The notes under the pieces: model-generated
What the model was told of the DNA's origin: nothing
Seen by the model: the letters and a program-made list of their open reading frames with translations, nothing else
Databases searched by the model: none
Assembly (NCBI GenBank): GCA_030737875.1
Contig: CM060918.1
Location: 771,398,552-771,462,551, forward strand
DNA: 64,000 nucleotides
Source: Allium sativum
Taxonomy: Eukaryota > Streptophyta > Magnoliopsida > Asparagales > Amaryllidaceae
Direction: 5' to 3'
Made by a program: the position numbers and the translations under genes
Shown here: piece by piece, positions 11,209 to 22,609 of the stretch
How the letters are laid out: each line of letters begins with the position of its first letter
How positions within the stretch are numbered: position 1 is the first letter of the stretch

Positions 11209-13803
11209 AAGAAATTAGTTTTAATTTTATTCTTCGAATTTTTTTTTTGTGTTCTACTAAAAAAAGTTGTGTGAATTGCATTTGTTGTTAGCATTTGTTC
11301 TGTGTGTGTTTTTATTTTGTGTTTTTAGTTTTTTAAAAAAAAATGAATTTGCTTGCTTGCCTTTTAATTTTTGTGTGTTCATGCATTTGCATTCGCATTG
11401 ATCTCGTTTTCATTGAATTAAAAAAAAACACATTCCTTGTGTTTTCAAATTCTTTCCTGTTTCATTTCATTAATTTATTTCCATCCTTCTTCCATTTACT
11501 ATTCTTACTAATAAATAAATAAATAAATAAATAATCTCTTTCCATTTTTCTCTTTTGTTTTAATTTACTTTATTTCTTTCCTTCTCTTCCTCTCATTTAC
11601 TTCTCTCTTATTTACCAATTCTTGCGAAATAAAAAAAACAATAATTTTTTTATTGCTTTCCTTTTTTTTTTCTTTCTTGACCTCTCTCCATAATTTCTTC
11701 CCTTCTCTCCTTAATTTCTTTCCTTCTCTGCTTTATATTCCCTGATTGCCTTCTTTCCTCAGTTCACTGCTATCTTTTATAAATCAACATTTACCTTCAC
11801 ATACAGACCAATCCCTCTCTGATCTCCTTCATCAAAGTTCCCTACTGTTCTTCCATCACCATCCCTCCTCTTTCAAATCACCGAATTCTCAACCCAACGT
11901 ACCCCTTTAAACAACACCATATTCAACCCCAAACAACTTCACAGATCATTAACGACCGTCCACGTACCATTCCACTTCCTATACAAATAGACCACTACAC
12001 CACAGACACAGTCACAATTTCACCGTCTACAACAAACCTTTCTGCCCAACGTCCATCTTCACTTCAGCAAGTACCAACCCAGCAAGATCATCACGCCAAT
12101 TACCCCAATTTCAACATACCACAGACCTCCTACTACCTCTAAACATCACCATCAACCAAAGCTAGCCATACTCTTCCACTTCTAACACCCATCCACCATC
12201 AACAAATCCAACCATTTCAACTTCAACCTCCCAAAAATCGAGCTTCAAAACCGAAAATAAAACGCCTGCCACTCCACGCAATTACAAACCCCATTCCCAA
12301 TCACATCCAAGTGTTGAATTCCAGTTCGAATACACTTACCACACAAATCGAACCACAATCACTCGGACCGAGACCACTTCAAACCCGAAACCCAATTCGA
12401 AAATTGGTACTGCAATTTCTTCACACCTCAAAACCGATTTCGAACCTTATCTCGATATCCAAAAAAATTTAAAGAGAGAAGAGGACGGTTTGATTTCTTT
12501 TAGAGGAGATCGTGTTCTTGGGTTGACTGCAATTTATAAAAAGAAGTGCGTTTATTTTGGAAAAGGAAAAAGGAGCGTTATCTTCCATTTTGACTGTATT
12601 CTTTTGGGTTGCGTCCATCAGAAACGAACAAATTGACAGAGTGTCTGTATATTAGTTAACGTGTGGCCTTCTTTTGAATTAACAACATTTTTGCTTGCGT
12701 GTATTTTGAATTGGGGAACTTCTTATGTGATTTTTTTTTTAAAAAGCACCAACAAGTGTCATTCTCTTTCGGAGTGCGTACTTTCCTTGTTCAGTGTGTG
12801 TGTGGCTAGAACTGGGTGCATTGGACCAAAAACCTTTTGTGTTAGGGTGCTCTGTTTTTCTTTTGTTTGAATTGGGACGTGGTACTGACTAATTTGATTG
12901 CTCCTTTTTATTTTGTTTTTGACCTTTTGATTTATTCCAACTTCCATTGTTTTCAATTTCTTTTCTCCAACTTAAAAAAAGAAGAAGGAGAAATCAGAAC
13001 CAAAGTGAAGGAGAGTTCAAGCATCAATCAAAAAAATTCAGCGGTCAAGCAATTTGCAATTAGCATAATCTGAATTGTTGGAGCGGTTGCACACCAAGTG
13101 GGGTGTGAACGCGCTAGCGCGACTCAATTGCACTGGACGGACTGCCAATCAAGGTGAGTATTTTCTAACTCTACAGGGACCACTACAGCGAATAAAAAAT
13201 ATATATAGACATTGCTTGTAAAAATCTTCTGCAGGGCATCGACTTGCTTGTAAAAAAAAAATTTGTTTTTATTTATTTATTTCTGCAATTGTCTGTTCTG
13301 TGATTGTTCTGAGACTTGTTCATTCTGTGACTGATTTTAAAAAAAAATCCCACTCATCTTAGTTTTGTTTTTTCTAAGGACTTCATTATATTTTGACAAA
13401 TTGGTTTAGTTCTAACGGATAATTTCTCGGTGTCTAGACTACAGCAGAGTAATAACCATTTATAAATATTACGGTGATTCGTAAATATTATATCGGTTGT
13501 TCCTCTGAAGGTACTTAAATCTTCGGCTGCATTGCTAGGGTGATTCCTGGTGCACCGATAACTCCTGTCCGTTAACTGGTTGAGAAATCTTTTGTTGAAA
13601 TAAATCAAACCGTCATTATATAATTATAGAAATTGTAAATAAGTAATTTGCATTAGGTTCATTAAAAAAAACATTTTTCTTTTGTGTCTAATTCCTTTTT
13701 TCTAAAAAAAAAAAGAATTTCAAAAACAATTCTCGTTTTGTAAAAAAAAAAATCGCTTCTACCCTCTTCTCAAATTTGTTCTTTCTCTTCTTTGCGCTAG
13801 TGC
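11209..13803 (+). other. E3 5' leader, non-coding, with candidate intron
   Basis: A 2.6-kb leader. The first part (to about 11780) is T/C-rich with an (AAAT)n run near 11510. The second (about 11800-12450) is rich in C and A, without stable ORFs. The third carries a 12-bp palindrome (CGCGCTAGCGCG, near 13110) and a candidate intron at 13154-13800 ending just before the gag ATG. Small frames such as 12661-12870 look accidental. Confidence 0.6.
13154..13800 (+). other. Candidate leader intron of E3, upstream of gag
   Basis: Consensus donor CAAG|GTGAGTATT and an acceptor with a long pyrimidine tract (TTCTTTCTCTTCTTTGCGCTAG|TGC). The acceptor lies three bases before the gag ATG at 13804. The interval is T-rich, as plant introns are. 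No transcript evidence is available here. Confidence 0.5.
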
Positions 13804-15423
13804 ATGCGTAGTTGGACCCGTGATCCTTCTACTAATCGTTTAGTCCGAACAAACATTCCTTTAACCATGACCGAAGAAAACCCCCCTCGAACTCTGATCG
13901 ATAGATACTTCCCCGATCGGGTGTCTATCCCATCTTGCATCATATTGCCCGCTCCAATGGGTAACCACTTTGAAATTCATTCGAACCACATAAATACTCT
14001 TCCAAAATTCGGCAATCTTGAAGGTGATGATCCTTATATATTTTTAACCAAATTTGAACAAGTTTGTGCAACCATGAAATTTCAACAATTAAGTGACGAT
14101 GGAATCAAACTTAGGTTAAATCCATTTGCACTTACCGATTATGCTGAGAAATGGTTGTATAGCTTGCCTTCAAATACGATTGGAACTTGGAGTGAATTTG
14201 TGAACATTTTTCTAAAGAAATTTTACCCTCTGGAAAAAACATCCAAAATTAGAAATGAAATCGTCAATTTTCATCAATTTGGAGGTGAATCCTTTGCAAA
14301 ATATTTTGAAAGATTTAAAGAGCTTCTAGTCAAATGTCCACATCACAATTTCGAAAAATGGACTCTTTGTCAAATTTTATACGATGGACTTGAAAATAGT
14401 TCTCGAACCATGCTTGAATCGATGTGCCAAGGAAACTTTCTAGCCCAAAATCACGATGCCGCTTGGCAATTTCTTGAAAATTTGGCTGAAAAATCATCTC
14501 AATGGGAAAGGTCTAACGAGAAATCGATTTATTCTCGATCAAGTGCTCATTCAGTAGGATCATCAGTAGCCTTAGAAGCAAAAATAGACGCGATGATAAC
14601 CAAATTCGATAATGTCCTTTCGTCAACTCAAATAAATCAAGCTCAAGCGTCTCAGCCCTCATGTTACAAATGTAACGATCTTAACCACATCGCCGATCAA
14701 TGCCCACATTCGTTAGAACAACTCAACGCATTTAATAAAGCTAGGAATGACCCATTCTCCCCAACGTACAATCCAGGTTGGAGAAATCATCCTAACTTCT
14801 CTTGGTCCCAAAACAATGGAAATTCGAATTCAGTTCGACCTCCTTTTCAATCATTTTCAAATAATCCTTTGAATCCTCCCTTTCAACAAAATCAATTCCA
14901 GAATCTTGCGCCCTCTTCTCAAAATCAAGCGCAACCATCTTCTATTCCCCAAGACAATAGCCGATTGACATCACTTGAAAAAACTCTCGAAGAATTGAGT
15001 AAAGCAACAACTCAAAATCTCCAGTCAAATACCAATCTTCAAAATTTATTGAATTCACACATGCAAAACACGAGTCAATCTATTGCTAAACTTGAAATGC
15101 AAATGAGTCAGTTGGCTACTTCTGTAAGTGAACGGGGAAGAGGCACTTTCCCAAGTCAACCCATTCCAAATCCTAGGAGTCAAAATTCTAATTCAAACCA
15201 AGCTCATGTCATCCAGGATAGCAATCAAACTCAGCTGAATGCTATCATAACTTTACGACCCAGTAAGAAAATCGATCATCAAGTTGAAAATCCAAATAAC
15301 TTACTGAGTGTCCCTCTCGACTCTTCTAAAACCACGAACGATCCCGATTCTGAGTCCAGTTCTGCTCCAACTCAGGTAGACCGACCTACTGAGTTTCGGG
15401 TTCCATTTCCTCATCGTCTTTGA
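13804..15423 (+). pseudogene. gag: E3 gag (capsid and nucleocapsid), 539 codons to premature TGA
   Basis: Gag forms the virus-like particle and binds element RNA. The Retrotrans_gag domain spans roughly residues 70-205 (DPYIFLTKFEQ, AEKWLYSLPSNTIGTWSEFV, FKELLVKCPHHNFEKW). One CCHC knuckle, CYKCNDLNHIADQC, is at residues 287-300, followed by a long N/Q/S-rich tail and a predicted coiled coil around residues 390-440. The ATG lies directly after the leader acceptor. The TGA at 15421-15423 is premature, because homologous sequence continues in the same frame into protease. A CGA-to-TGA change would explain it. Length and order fit Athila gag-pol, a single long frame in active relatives. Confidence 0.9.
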
Positions 15424-16524
15424 CCAAAGAAACATTCCGACCGAATGGAAAAGATGTTGGAAATTTTTAAACAAGTGAAAGTTAACATCCCTCTTCTTGA
15501 CATCATTCAACAAGTCCCCACTTACGCCAAATTTCTCAAAGACTTGTGTACCCAAAAATGACACACTCATGTACCCAAGAAAGTCTTCTTAGCTGCTGGA
15601 CTTAGCGATGTCTTGACCCAATCAATCCCGATCAAATACAAATATCCTGGATGCCCAACGATCTCATGCACGATAGGCGATAAAACAATTAATAAATGCC
15701 TAGTTGATTTGGGTGCAAGTGTCAATTTGATTCCATATTCTATTTACCAACAACTTGGTTTGGGTGAACTTAAACCAACGAAAATAACTCTTCAATTTGC
15801 TGATCGTTCAATTAAGAAACCCGTTGGAGAAATCGAGGACGTTCTCACCAAAGTTGGTCAATTCATTTACCCTGTCGATTTCATTATTTTGGAAACTCAG
15901 CCTGTCAATAATTCAATGAGTCAAATTCCATTGATTTTAGGTCGACCCTTTTTGGCTACTTCAAATGCTTTGATAAATTGTCGCAATGGTTCAATGAAAA
16001 TCTCTTTTGGAAACATGACTCTAGATCTTAACATTTTCAATCTTGATAGTAATTCAAATGAATCATGTAACCAAACCTTGGAAGTTAATGCCATCCACGA
16101 AAACTCTGAAAATGAATCCATTAACCTTAATGATGAGCGTGAAGCCGAGTACAAAAAAATGTTCCAAGGCACTCCTAACGAAGTCGAATATACACTACCT
16201 TTTGAATCGCTTTCAGTTGAGTCCAAATCTCAACCAAGCTCTTTGATCGAGAAACCGCCAAAGTTGGATCTTAAACCTCTTCCCGATCACCTTAAGTATG
16301 TATACTTAGGTGATGACGAAACTTGTCCTGTCATAATTTCTTCAAATTTAACTCTTGATCAAGAAACTTCTCTTCTCTCAACTCTTTCTAAAAACAAAGA
16401 TGCAATCGGTTGGTCCATTTCTGACATCAAGGGAATTAGCCCTGCAATAGTTCAACATCGTATTCACTTAACCGACGAAGCCAAACCCACTCGTGAAGCG
16501 CAGCGTAGCTTAACCCTAAGATGA
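15424..16524 (+). pseudogene. pro: E3 aspartic protease region and start of pol
   Basis: Same frame as gag, interrupted by a second TGA at 15559-15561 where an arginine would be usual. The retroviral-type protease has its active-site motif DLGASVNLIP at 15706-15735, with D-L-G-A in place of the usual D-[ST]-G-A. The flap-distal LILGRPFLAT motif is near 15933-15962. The protease would cleave the gag-pol polyprotein in the particle. The frame stops at 16522-16524 because of an apparent one-base deletion just upstream (TTAACCCT). RT sequence resumes in another frame at 16521. Confidence 0.88.
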
Positions 16525-18668
16525 AAGAGGTAGTTTGCGAAGAAATTCTTAAACTTCTTGATAACGGTATCATTTACCCCATTTCTGATAGCCTATGGGT
16601 TAGTCCCATTCACGTTGTTCCTAAAAAATCTGGACTCACCGTTGTCGCAAATGACCAAAATGAACTTATTCCAACTCGTACTCAAACGGGTTGGCGTGTT
16701 CGCATCGATTATCGAAAATTGAATGCTGTAACACGTAAAGACCACTTTCCTCTTCCTTTCATCGATCAAATGCTCCAACGTTTAGCCGGTCACGAATTTT
16801 ACTGCTTACTTGATGGTTATTCCAGTTATAACCAAATTTCAGTTGCTCCCGAAGATCAAGAAAAAACGACTTTCACATGTCCATACGGTACCTTTGCTTA
16901 CCGACATATGCCTTTCGGTCTTTGCAATGCTCCTGCAACTTTCCAACGATGTATGGTTGGAATTTTTTCTGATATGATCGAACGCTTTCTTGAAGTCTTT
17001 ATGGATGATTTTTCGATCTTTGGAGATTCTTTTTCATCTTGCTTACATCATCTTGAACTTGTTTTAAATCGATGTAAAGAAAAACACTTAACGTTGAATT
17101 GGAAAAAATGCCACTTTATGGTCAAACAAGGAATTGTCCTTGGACATGTAATTTCAAATAATGTCATTGAGGTGGATAAAGCGAAAGTTGACGTTATTTC
17201 AAAACTACCCATTCCAAAATGCGTTAAGGACATTCGTTCATTTCTTGGGCATGCTGGTTTCTACCGACGCTTTGTGAAAGATTTTAGCAAAATTGCTCGT
17301 CCTTTGACTACTCTTCTAGGAAAGGACATCCCATTCGAATTTAACTCTGAATGTGTCGCTTCTTTTGAACGTCTTAAAAAAGAACTCATTTCGGCTCCGA
17401 TAATTCGTGCACCCAACTGGGACCTTCCTTTTGAAATCATGTGTGACGCTTCTAACTTCGTTGTTGGTGCTGTCTTAGGACAACGCATCAACAAAATCCT
17501 TCACGTCCTTTACTACGCCAGTATGACCGTAAACGATGCTCAACTGAATTATACGACCACCGAAAAAGAACTTTTAGCTGTCGTTTTTGCACTCGAGAAG
17601 TTTCGACCTTACTTGATTTGTTCCCACGTCACGATCTACACTGACCTTTCTGCTCTTCGACACCTTTTTGCTAAAAAGGATGCTAAGTCACGCTTAATTC
17701 GGTGGATCCTTTTACTTCAAGAATTTGATCTTACAATCAAAGACAAAAAAGGATCCGATAACGTCATAGCCGATCACTTATCTCGTCTTCCCAACACACC
17801 ATCTTATTTGCCAATCAATGAAAATTTTCCCGACGAACAACTCCTTTCTGTTTCAATCGACCGTTGGTTCGCCGACATAGTGAATTATCTAGTCACTAAG
17901 GAAACACCCTCTTTTTTGTCCAAACAAGATAAATACAAATTCCTTTCCCAAGTAAAATACTTCTATTGGGATGATCCATACTTGTTTAAGTATTGTTCGG
18001 ACCAAATCATTCGTCGATGCGTTCCTGATAGCGAAATTAGGAGTGTTCTCTCATTCTGCCATGATCATGCGTGCGGTGGACATTTTGGCCCTAGGAAAAC
18101 CGCTGAAAAGGTGCTTCAATGTGGTTTTTATTGGCTTACTCTCTTTAAAGACTCGTCCGAATTCTGTAAAACTTGCAATCGTTGTCAAATGCTAGGAAAG
18201 ATTTCTCAACGGAATATGATGCCTTTGAACCCCATCCTTACGATCGAGCTCTTTGATGTATGGGGAGTTGACTTTATGGGACCTTTTCCAAACTCCTTTG
18301 GAAACTTGTATATTCTTCTCGCTGTTAATTACGTTTCGAAATGGGTCGAAGCCGTTCCATGTAGAACAAATGATCATAAAATTGTTGTGAAATTTCTGAA
18401 AGAAAACATCTTTTCGAGGTTCGGAATACCTCGCACAATAATAAGCGACAATGGAACGCATTTCTGTAATCGATCTTTTGAATCCTTAATGAAGAAATAC
18501 TCAATAACCCACAAGTTATCCACTCCTTATCATCCGAAAACTTGTGTCCAAGTCGAAGTGTCGAATCGTCAAATCAAACAAATTTTGGAGAAAACTGTAA
18601 ATAAAAACCGAAAAGATTGGTCGCAAAAAATTGACCGATGCACTTTGGGCTTACCGTACTGCTTTTAA
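16521..18668 (+). pseudogene. pol: E3 pol: reverse transcriptase, RNase H and integrase core
   Basis: This 715-codon open frame encodes the enzymes of cDNA synthesis and integration. RT spans about residues 55-250, with GLCNAPATFQ and the catalytic FMDDF at 16998-17012 (residues 160-164). RNase H is at about 305-420, with CDAS (D309), TEKELLAV and ADHLSRL. Integrase has an HHCC finger at about 512-560 (HACGGHFGPRK...CKTCNRC). Its D,D35E core uses D584 (GVDFMGPF), D643 (SDNGTHF) and E679 (QVEVSNRQ). The catalytic residues of all three enzymes are present. The frame leaves the conserved track near 18628 through a one-base change in an A run and stops at 18668. Confidence 0.93.
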
Positions 18669-19159
18669 AACTAATATTGGAATGTCCCCTTTCCGATTGG
18701 TTTACGGTAAAGCCTGTCATTTACCTGTTGAAATTGAACATAAAGCGCTTTGGGCAATAAAGAAATTAAACTTTGATCTTGAACAAGCTGGCGAAAACCG
18801 AAAATTGCAACTCAACGAATTGGAAGAATTAGGAATGATGCATATGAAAACGCAAAAATTTACAAGGAAAAAACCAAAGTTTTTCATGATAAGTCAATCC
18901 TAAGTAAAACATTTTCGCCAGACAAAAAGTTCTATTGTATGACTCACGACTGCATTTATTCCCTGGGAAATTAAAATCGAGATGGACCGGACCATATGTT
19001 GTTCGGACTGTTTTTCCACATGGTGCTATTGAAATGGAAAACCCGAGGGATGGATCCATATTCAAAGTCAATGGTCAATGTCTAAAACCGTTTTTGGAAT
19101 TGCCCACTGATCAAGAGGAGGAGCTCATGGTTCTTCATGAGCCATGCTACGTGAAGTAA
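18631..19159 (+). pseudogene. pol: E3 pol C-terminus, split over several frames
   Basis: The integrase C-terminal half continues in three pieces: 18631-18903 ([31 protein letters not shown]), a shifted piece from about 18835, and 18935-19159 (YDSRLHLFPGKLKSRWTGPY, ending ELMVLHEPCYVK and TAA). GKLKSRWTGPY is the usual gypsy integrase C-terminal motif. At least two further one-base shifts, near 18835 and 18925, separate them. Together with the upstream defects, this copy cannot make a functional Pol. Confidence 0.88.
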
Positions 19160-20537
19160 GAAAGTTAAGTGTAACCCTTCTTTGTAAATATGTAAATATT
19201 TCTCTTCTGTTTAACTCATTGTGTCATGCATTGACTGTGAGGACACAGTTGAAATTAAGTGTGGGGGGGTTTCATTTTCATTCTGTTTTGCATATTTTAA
19301 GTTAGCTTCTTCTTTTTTTCCCTTTCTTTTTTTGCATTTTTTTCCTTTCTTTTTCAAAAAAAAAAAAAAAAAACAGAAAAAAAGTAAAAACTTCGCACAT
19401 CTATTTACTTTTAAATAAGACATGATGGAGTTAGTATATAATTTTGGTCGTTCGATTTAAATATTTGGAAATTTACTTCTCTTAGCGGATAATGAAAGGA
19501 AAGTTTGAATTATGAGCAAATTTGGTGTAACTGGTATATTGGGAAATTCGTAGGTGATGAGTATGAAATGTGTTCTGAATTGTAATCCGATTAAATGAAT
19601 GGTTGATTTAGACTACTTGCGATAACATTTTAGATCGTTTAAGTGAAGTTATGCTAAGAAATTCTCGCTTAACTCTCTCTCTTATGTAAAAAAAAGAAGA
19701 AAAAAAAGTGTATATATATAATTATCCAAGGGTATCCAACATTGCTGGTACATCTGGCGTTGGTGTGCAAACCCGCCAAGCTCTTTCCGACACCTTGTTG
19801 ACAAAGTCAGTGTCGGTATATCTTGGTCTCATTTTATGAGTTGGACACCTAAGGATTACCGACATCTTGTTGAAAAATTCAGCGTCGGTCTGCACAATCC
19901 GCCAAGCTCTGTCCCAAACTCTCACAAGTGGTATACCTTTGTCTTTTAGATTAGGTGTTTGTAAATACTAATAATGTAAATATTTTGTAATAAAGAGAGA
20001 GTAAGCACTTGAAATCCAAGCACACTCTTCACTTATTCGACCTAACGTGTTAACAAAAAGTAAGTTAAGCTGCCGTTTTATGATTGTTGATATCGATTAT
20101 AGAATTCATTTCATATTTGCACTATGTTTCTACCAAAACAACTGGCCTAGCTGGAGGAGTTTGTGATGATAACATGACTTTTGTTTGAAGTTTTGATTAG
20201 TAATGGACTTAAATTTCATAATGGCGACCCAAATTTGTGTAACTCATTCGTGAAATATTTAAAAGTAAATTGTCCATTTGTAAATATTTCTTTAAAAACA
20301 TGCGTTCATATTGTAAATATTTTCTAATTTTGCATTCTGTACATACCTTATTGCTTTTGGATTTTGTGGGTAGTATCCGCTGAAAACCCTCACGAGACAA
20401 CACTCGTCATACTGAGGACACCCAGAGGTTTAATGGCTTGTTGCATACGCTAAATGCAATCGTGTTTCCTACGAAAGTGTGACATATCTTAGTTTAGTTT
20501 ATTTGAGGACGAATAAAAAGATAAGTGTGGGGGTATT
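19160..20537 (+). other. E3 3' non-coding segment with twin hairpins (the position of env in some Athila elements)
   Basis: No env-like ORF survives. An internal PPT copy is at 19256-19270 and an A18 tract near 19356. Two hairpin repeats 72 nt apart are at 19787-19816 (CCGACAC...GTGTCGG) and 19859-19888 (CCGAC...GTCGG). A second block at about 20340-20537, containing GTGGGTAGTATCCGCTGAAA and CATACGCTAAATGCAATCGT, leads into the terminal PPT. Both blocks are conserved in E6 (52021-52260 and 52650-52841), although the rest of that element differs. Confidence 0.7.
20524..20537 (+). other. E3 terminal polypurine tract
   Basis: AGTGTGGGGGTATT lies directly before the 3' LTR TGATATAC. A second copy (AAGTGTGGGGGGG) is at 19256-19268, right after pol. 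Confidence 0.8.
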
Positions 20538-21984
20538 TGATATACATGTAAATGTGTATATTTTATCCGCTTATTTATCTTATTTTATATTTAAAATAAT
20601 TGATACTGTGTATTTATAGTTGTGTTTTCAGTTTATTTATGATGAATGAATTAATGCACGTAAATGTTGAAAAGCTTGAAGAATTGGTGTATGAAGAGTA
20701 TTGATTTTGAGAGTAAGATTAAAGCTTGAAGAAATGTTGCTGTTCAACCACCATCTGCCGCATATGTTAATCCAATGTCTTTTCATAAAGATAGCTTGTT
20801 GCAGATGTTATGGAGTTCCCATTCATGCTCAAAACAATTGATATTGATGTCATTTGATGCTCGCAAGCTACTCAATGTCAAATCTATTCATTCGCGTTCA
20901 CATTGGCTCATTTGAAAGGCTTTCCACTCACATGCATTCACACTTAGCTACTTAGTTATTTTGAAAAAGGGATTTTGTCCCACATTGTGGAATGAGCCTC
21001 TTAGCGTTGGCCAATACAACTATAAATACCTTGTACCTTATACATGTAAAGACACACTTAGTTTTATTCTGTAATTCTCTTCTTGGAATAAAACTCTTCT
21101 TTCTCTTTTCTGTTTAGTTTTATTTACATGTATTTTCATTTCTGCAATTAGTGTAGCTATTTAGTTAATATCTTTCCTTAAGTCCTTACTAGTTTTTCTT
21201 CAATGTTGAAATATATTTGTATTGAAATAATAACACAAATGAGGAGCTAAACCCCTACAATTTAGGGGTGATGAAGCTCTCTAATCACATGGATTCAACA
21301 TAGTTTATTCTTCATGGTCTCTATTTGTGTTTATTAAAGAATGGATGTTTAGCGTATTTTGTTAATCATATTTGGTTTTGATGATCTATGCCTCTAATTA
21401 ATAGAGGATAGATCATGCTTGATCAAATGACACAAATAATTTACCTTTTCATCTATATATTATTTTGGCAACAAGAGGAAGTGTTAATCTACATTTGATA
21501 TTCTATATTACTAATTATTAGTAAATAGAGTATTCTTAAAATTGATGTTGCTTTCAACTTGTTTTCTTTTTCATGAGAACTGAATAGTGAATTAGATTTA
21601 TGTTATAGTTTGATGACTTATATTATACTAATTAATAGCATAAATATATCATACTTATAATAAACACAAAATCTAATCTCACTAATGACCAAACAAATAG
21701 AGAACATAATTTCATGATGTTGATTTGTGTGATTTAGAGAGTGAAAACACCCCTAAGTTGCTCTTAACCAATAGTTTCATTCTCAACTTAGTCATTAATT
21801 TTGTTAAATTTTAGTTAACTCAATTCATAGTTTGGTTTAATTTGATTGAATAGAATTTAAAATAATTCTTTCCCTGTGGATCGACCCGTATTCGCCACGT
21901 ACTAACAATTGTACGCCGTGCGCTTGCGGTTTATTTCAATATTCGCGACGATTTTCTAATTCATAGAATATTCGTCGTCGAACA
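20538..21984 (+). repeat. E3 3' LTR
   Basis: Starts TGATATACATG and ends GTCGTCGAACA, collinear with 9737-11184. Differences are scattered single substitutions plus one small indel near 20871. The sequence of E2 resumes at 21985. Confidence 0.93.
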
Positions 21985-22234
21985 ATAAAGTTAGGCATTT
22001 ATAAGAAGAAAGGCATGATTTGCGTAAGAATGTTTTCGAGTTAGAAAAAGAAAACAAATCTCTTAGAGCTATGCGTAGGGCTTATAATAGGGCTTTGAAG
22101 CTTCGGTCAAACCCTCTGATCATCTTGATGAAATGAGTAGAAAAGAACGAAAGCTAAATAAGCTACTAAGTTTTGCACTTAGTCATGCCATTAATCCCCC
22201 TTTATCTGAGGATGGAGAGGACCTAGATATTTGA
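21985..22234 (+). pseudogene. Antisense gene of E2, C-terminal exon, beyond the E3 insertion
   Basis: Resumes as coiled-coil coding sequence (FELEKENKSLRAMRRAYNRA). After a frameshift near 22115 it ends SHAINPPLSEDGEDLDI with a TGA at 22232-22234. The charged, heptad-rich character matches 9278-9736 on the other side of E3, so E3 cut this exon in two. Confidence 0.6.
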
Positions 22235-22609
22235 TGACATTTTGTAATAGTGATATATAATTTTACCCCTATTTGGGCTACTGAGAATGTAACTTTTGTG
22301 AATGAAATTATGTATTGATGGTATTTATTATGCAAATAGCCGTTGATAATAAATGCAGATGACAATTGTTTGTACATAAATGGTTTACGAGTTTTACCTG
22401 ACAGGAGGCAACCATTTTATCCAGAGCCATTTTGATGACGTGCTTTCCCCTAAGAGCGTATTTCTGGTTATGCTGATTTACCTCAGAATTCCTTCATTAG
22501 CAAATTATGAGCTTTCGGATCCATCCCATACTAGGATCATCTGGTAGAGGACTGGAAATTAGCTTCTGATGCTTTAATAGAGCCCTCGGTCTATTTTAAG
22601 CGTGGTAGG
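22235..22609. other. Non-coding spacer within E2
   Basis: About 375 bp after the antisense stop codon. AT-rich; no ORF, motif or repeat beyond isolated 'ctttcgg' words was seen. Confidence 0.4.

Larger units (their letters stand above)
9737..21984 (+). mobile_element. E3: Athila-type Ty3/gypsy retrotransposon, full length, coding capacity lost
   Basis: The 12.2-kb element has LTRs at 9737-11184 and 20538-21984, a tRNA-Asp-type PBS, a 2.6-kb leader, and gag, protease, RT, RNase H and integrase in gypsy order. An internal PPT, a 1.3-kb 3' non-coding segment and a terminal PPT follow. The PBS (TGGCGCCGTTGCCGGGGA) and AAGTGTGGGGG PPT are hallmarks of the Athila group. It interrupts the antisense gene of E2. 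The flanks are atatt before and ataaa after, so no perfect 5-bp TSD is visible. LTRs differ at roughly 28 sites by eye count, which makes this a young insertion. Confidence 0.92.

Noticed and set aside
15301..15570. Minus-strand frames within E3 gag-pol (also 15921-16226, 17048-17494, 18192-18461)
   Set aside because: Shadows of the plus-strand gag-pol frames, without domains of their own.
9732..21989. Target-site duplication for E3
   Set aside because: The flanks (atatt before, ataaa after) agree at only three of five bases; not good enough to call.
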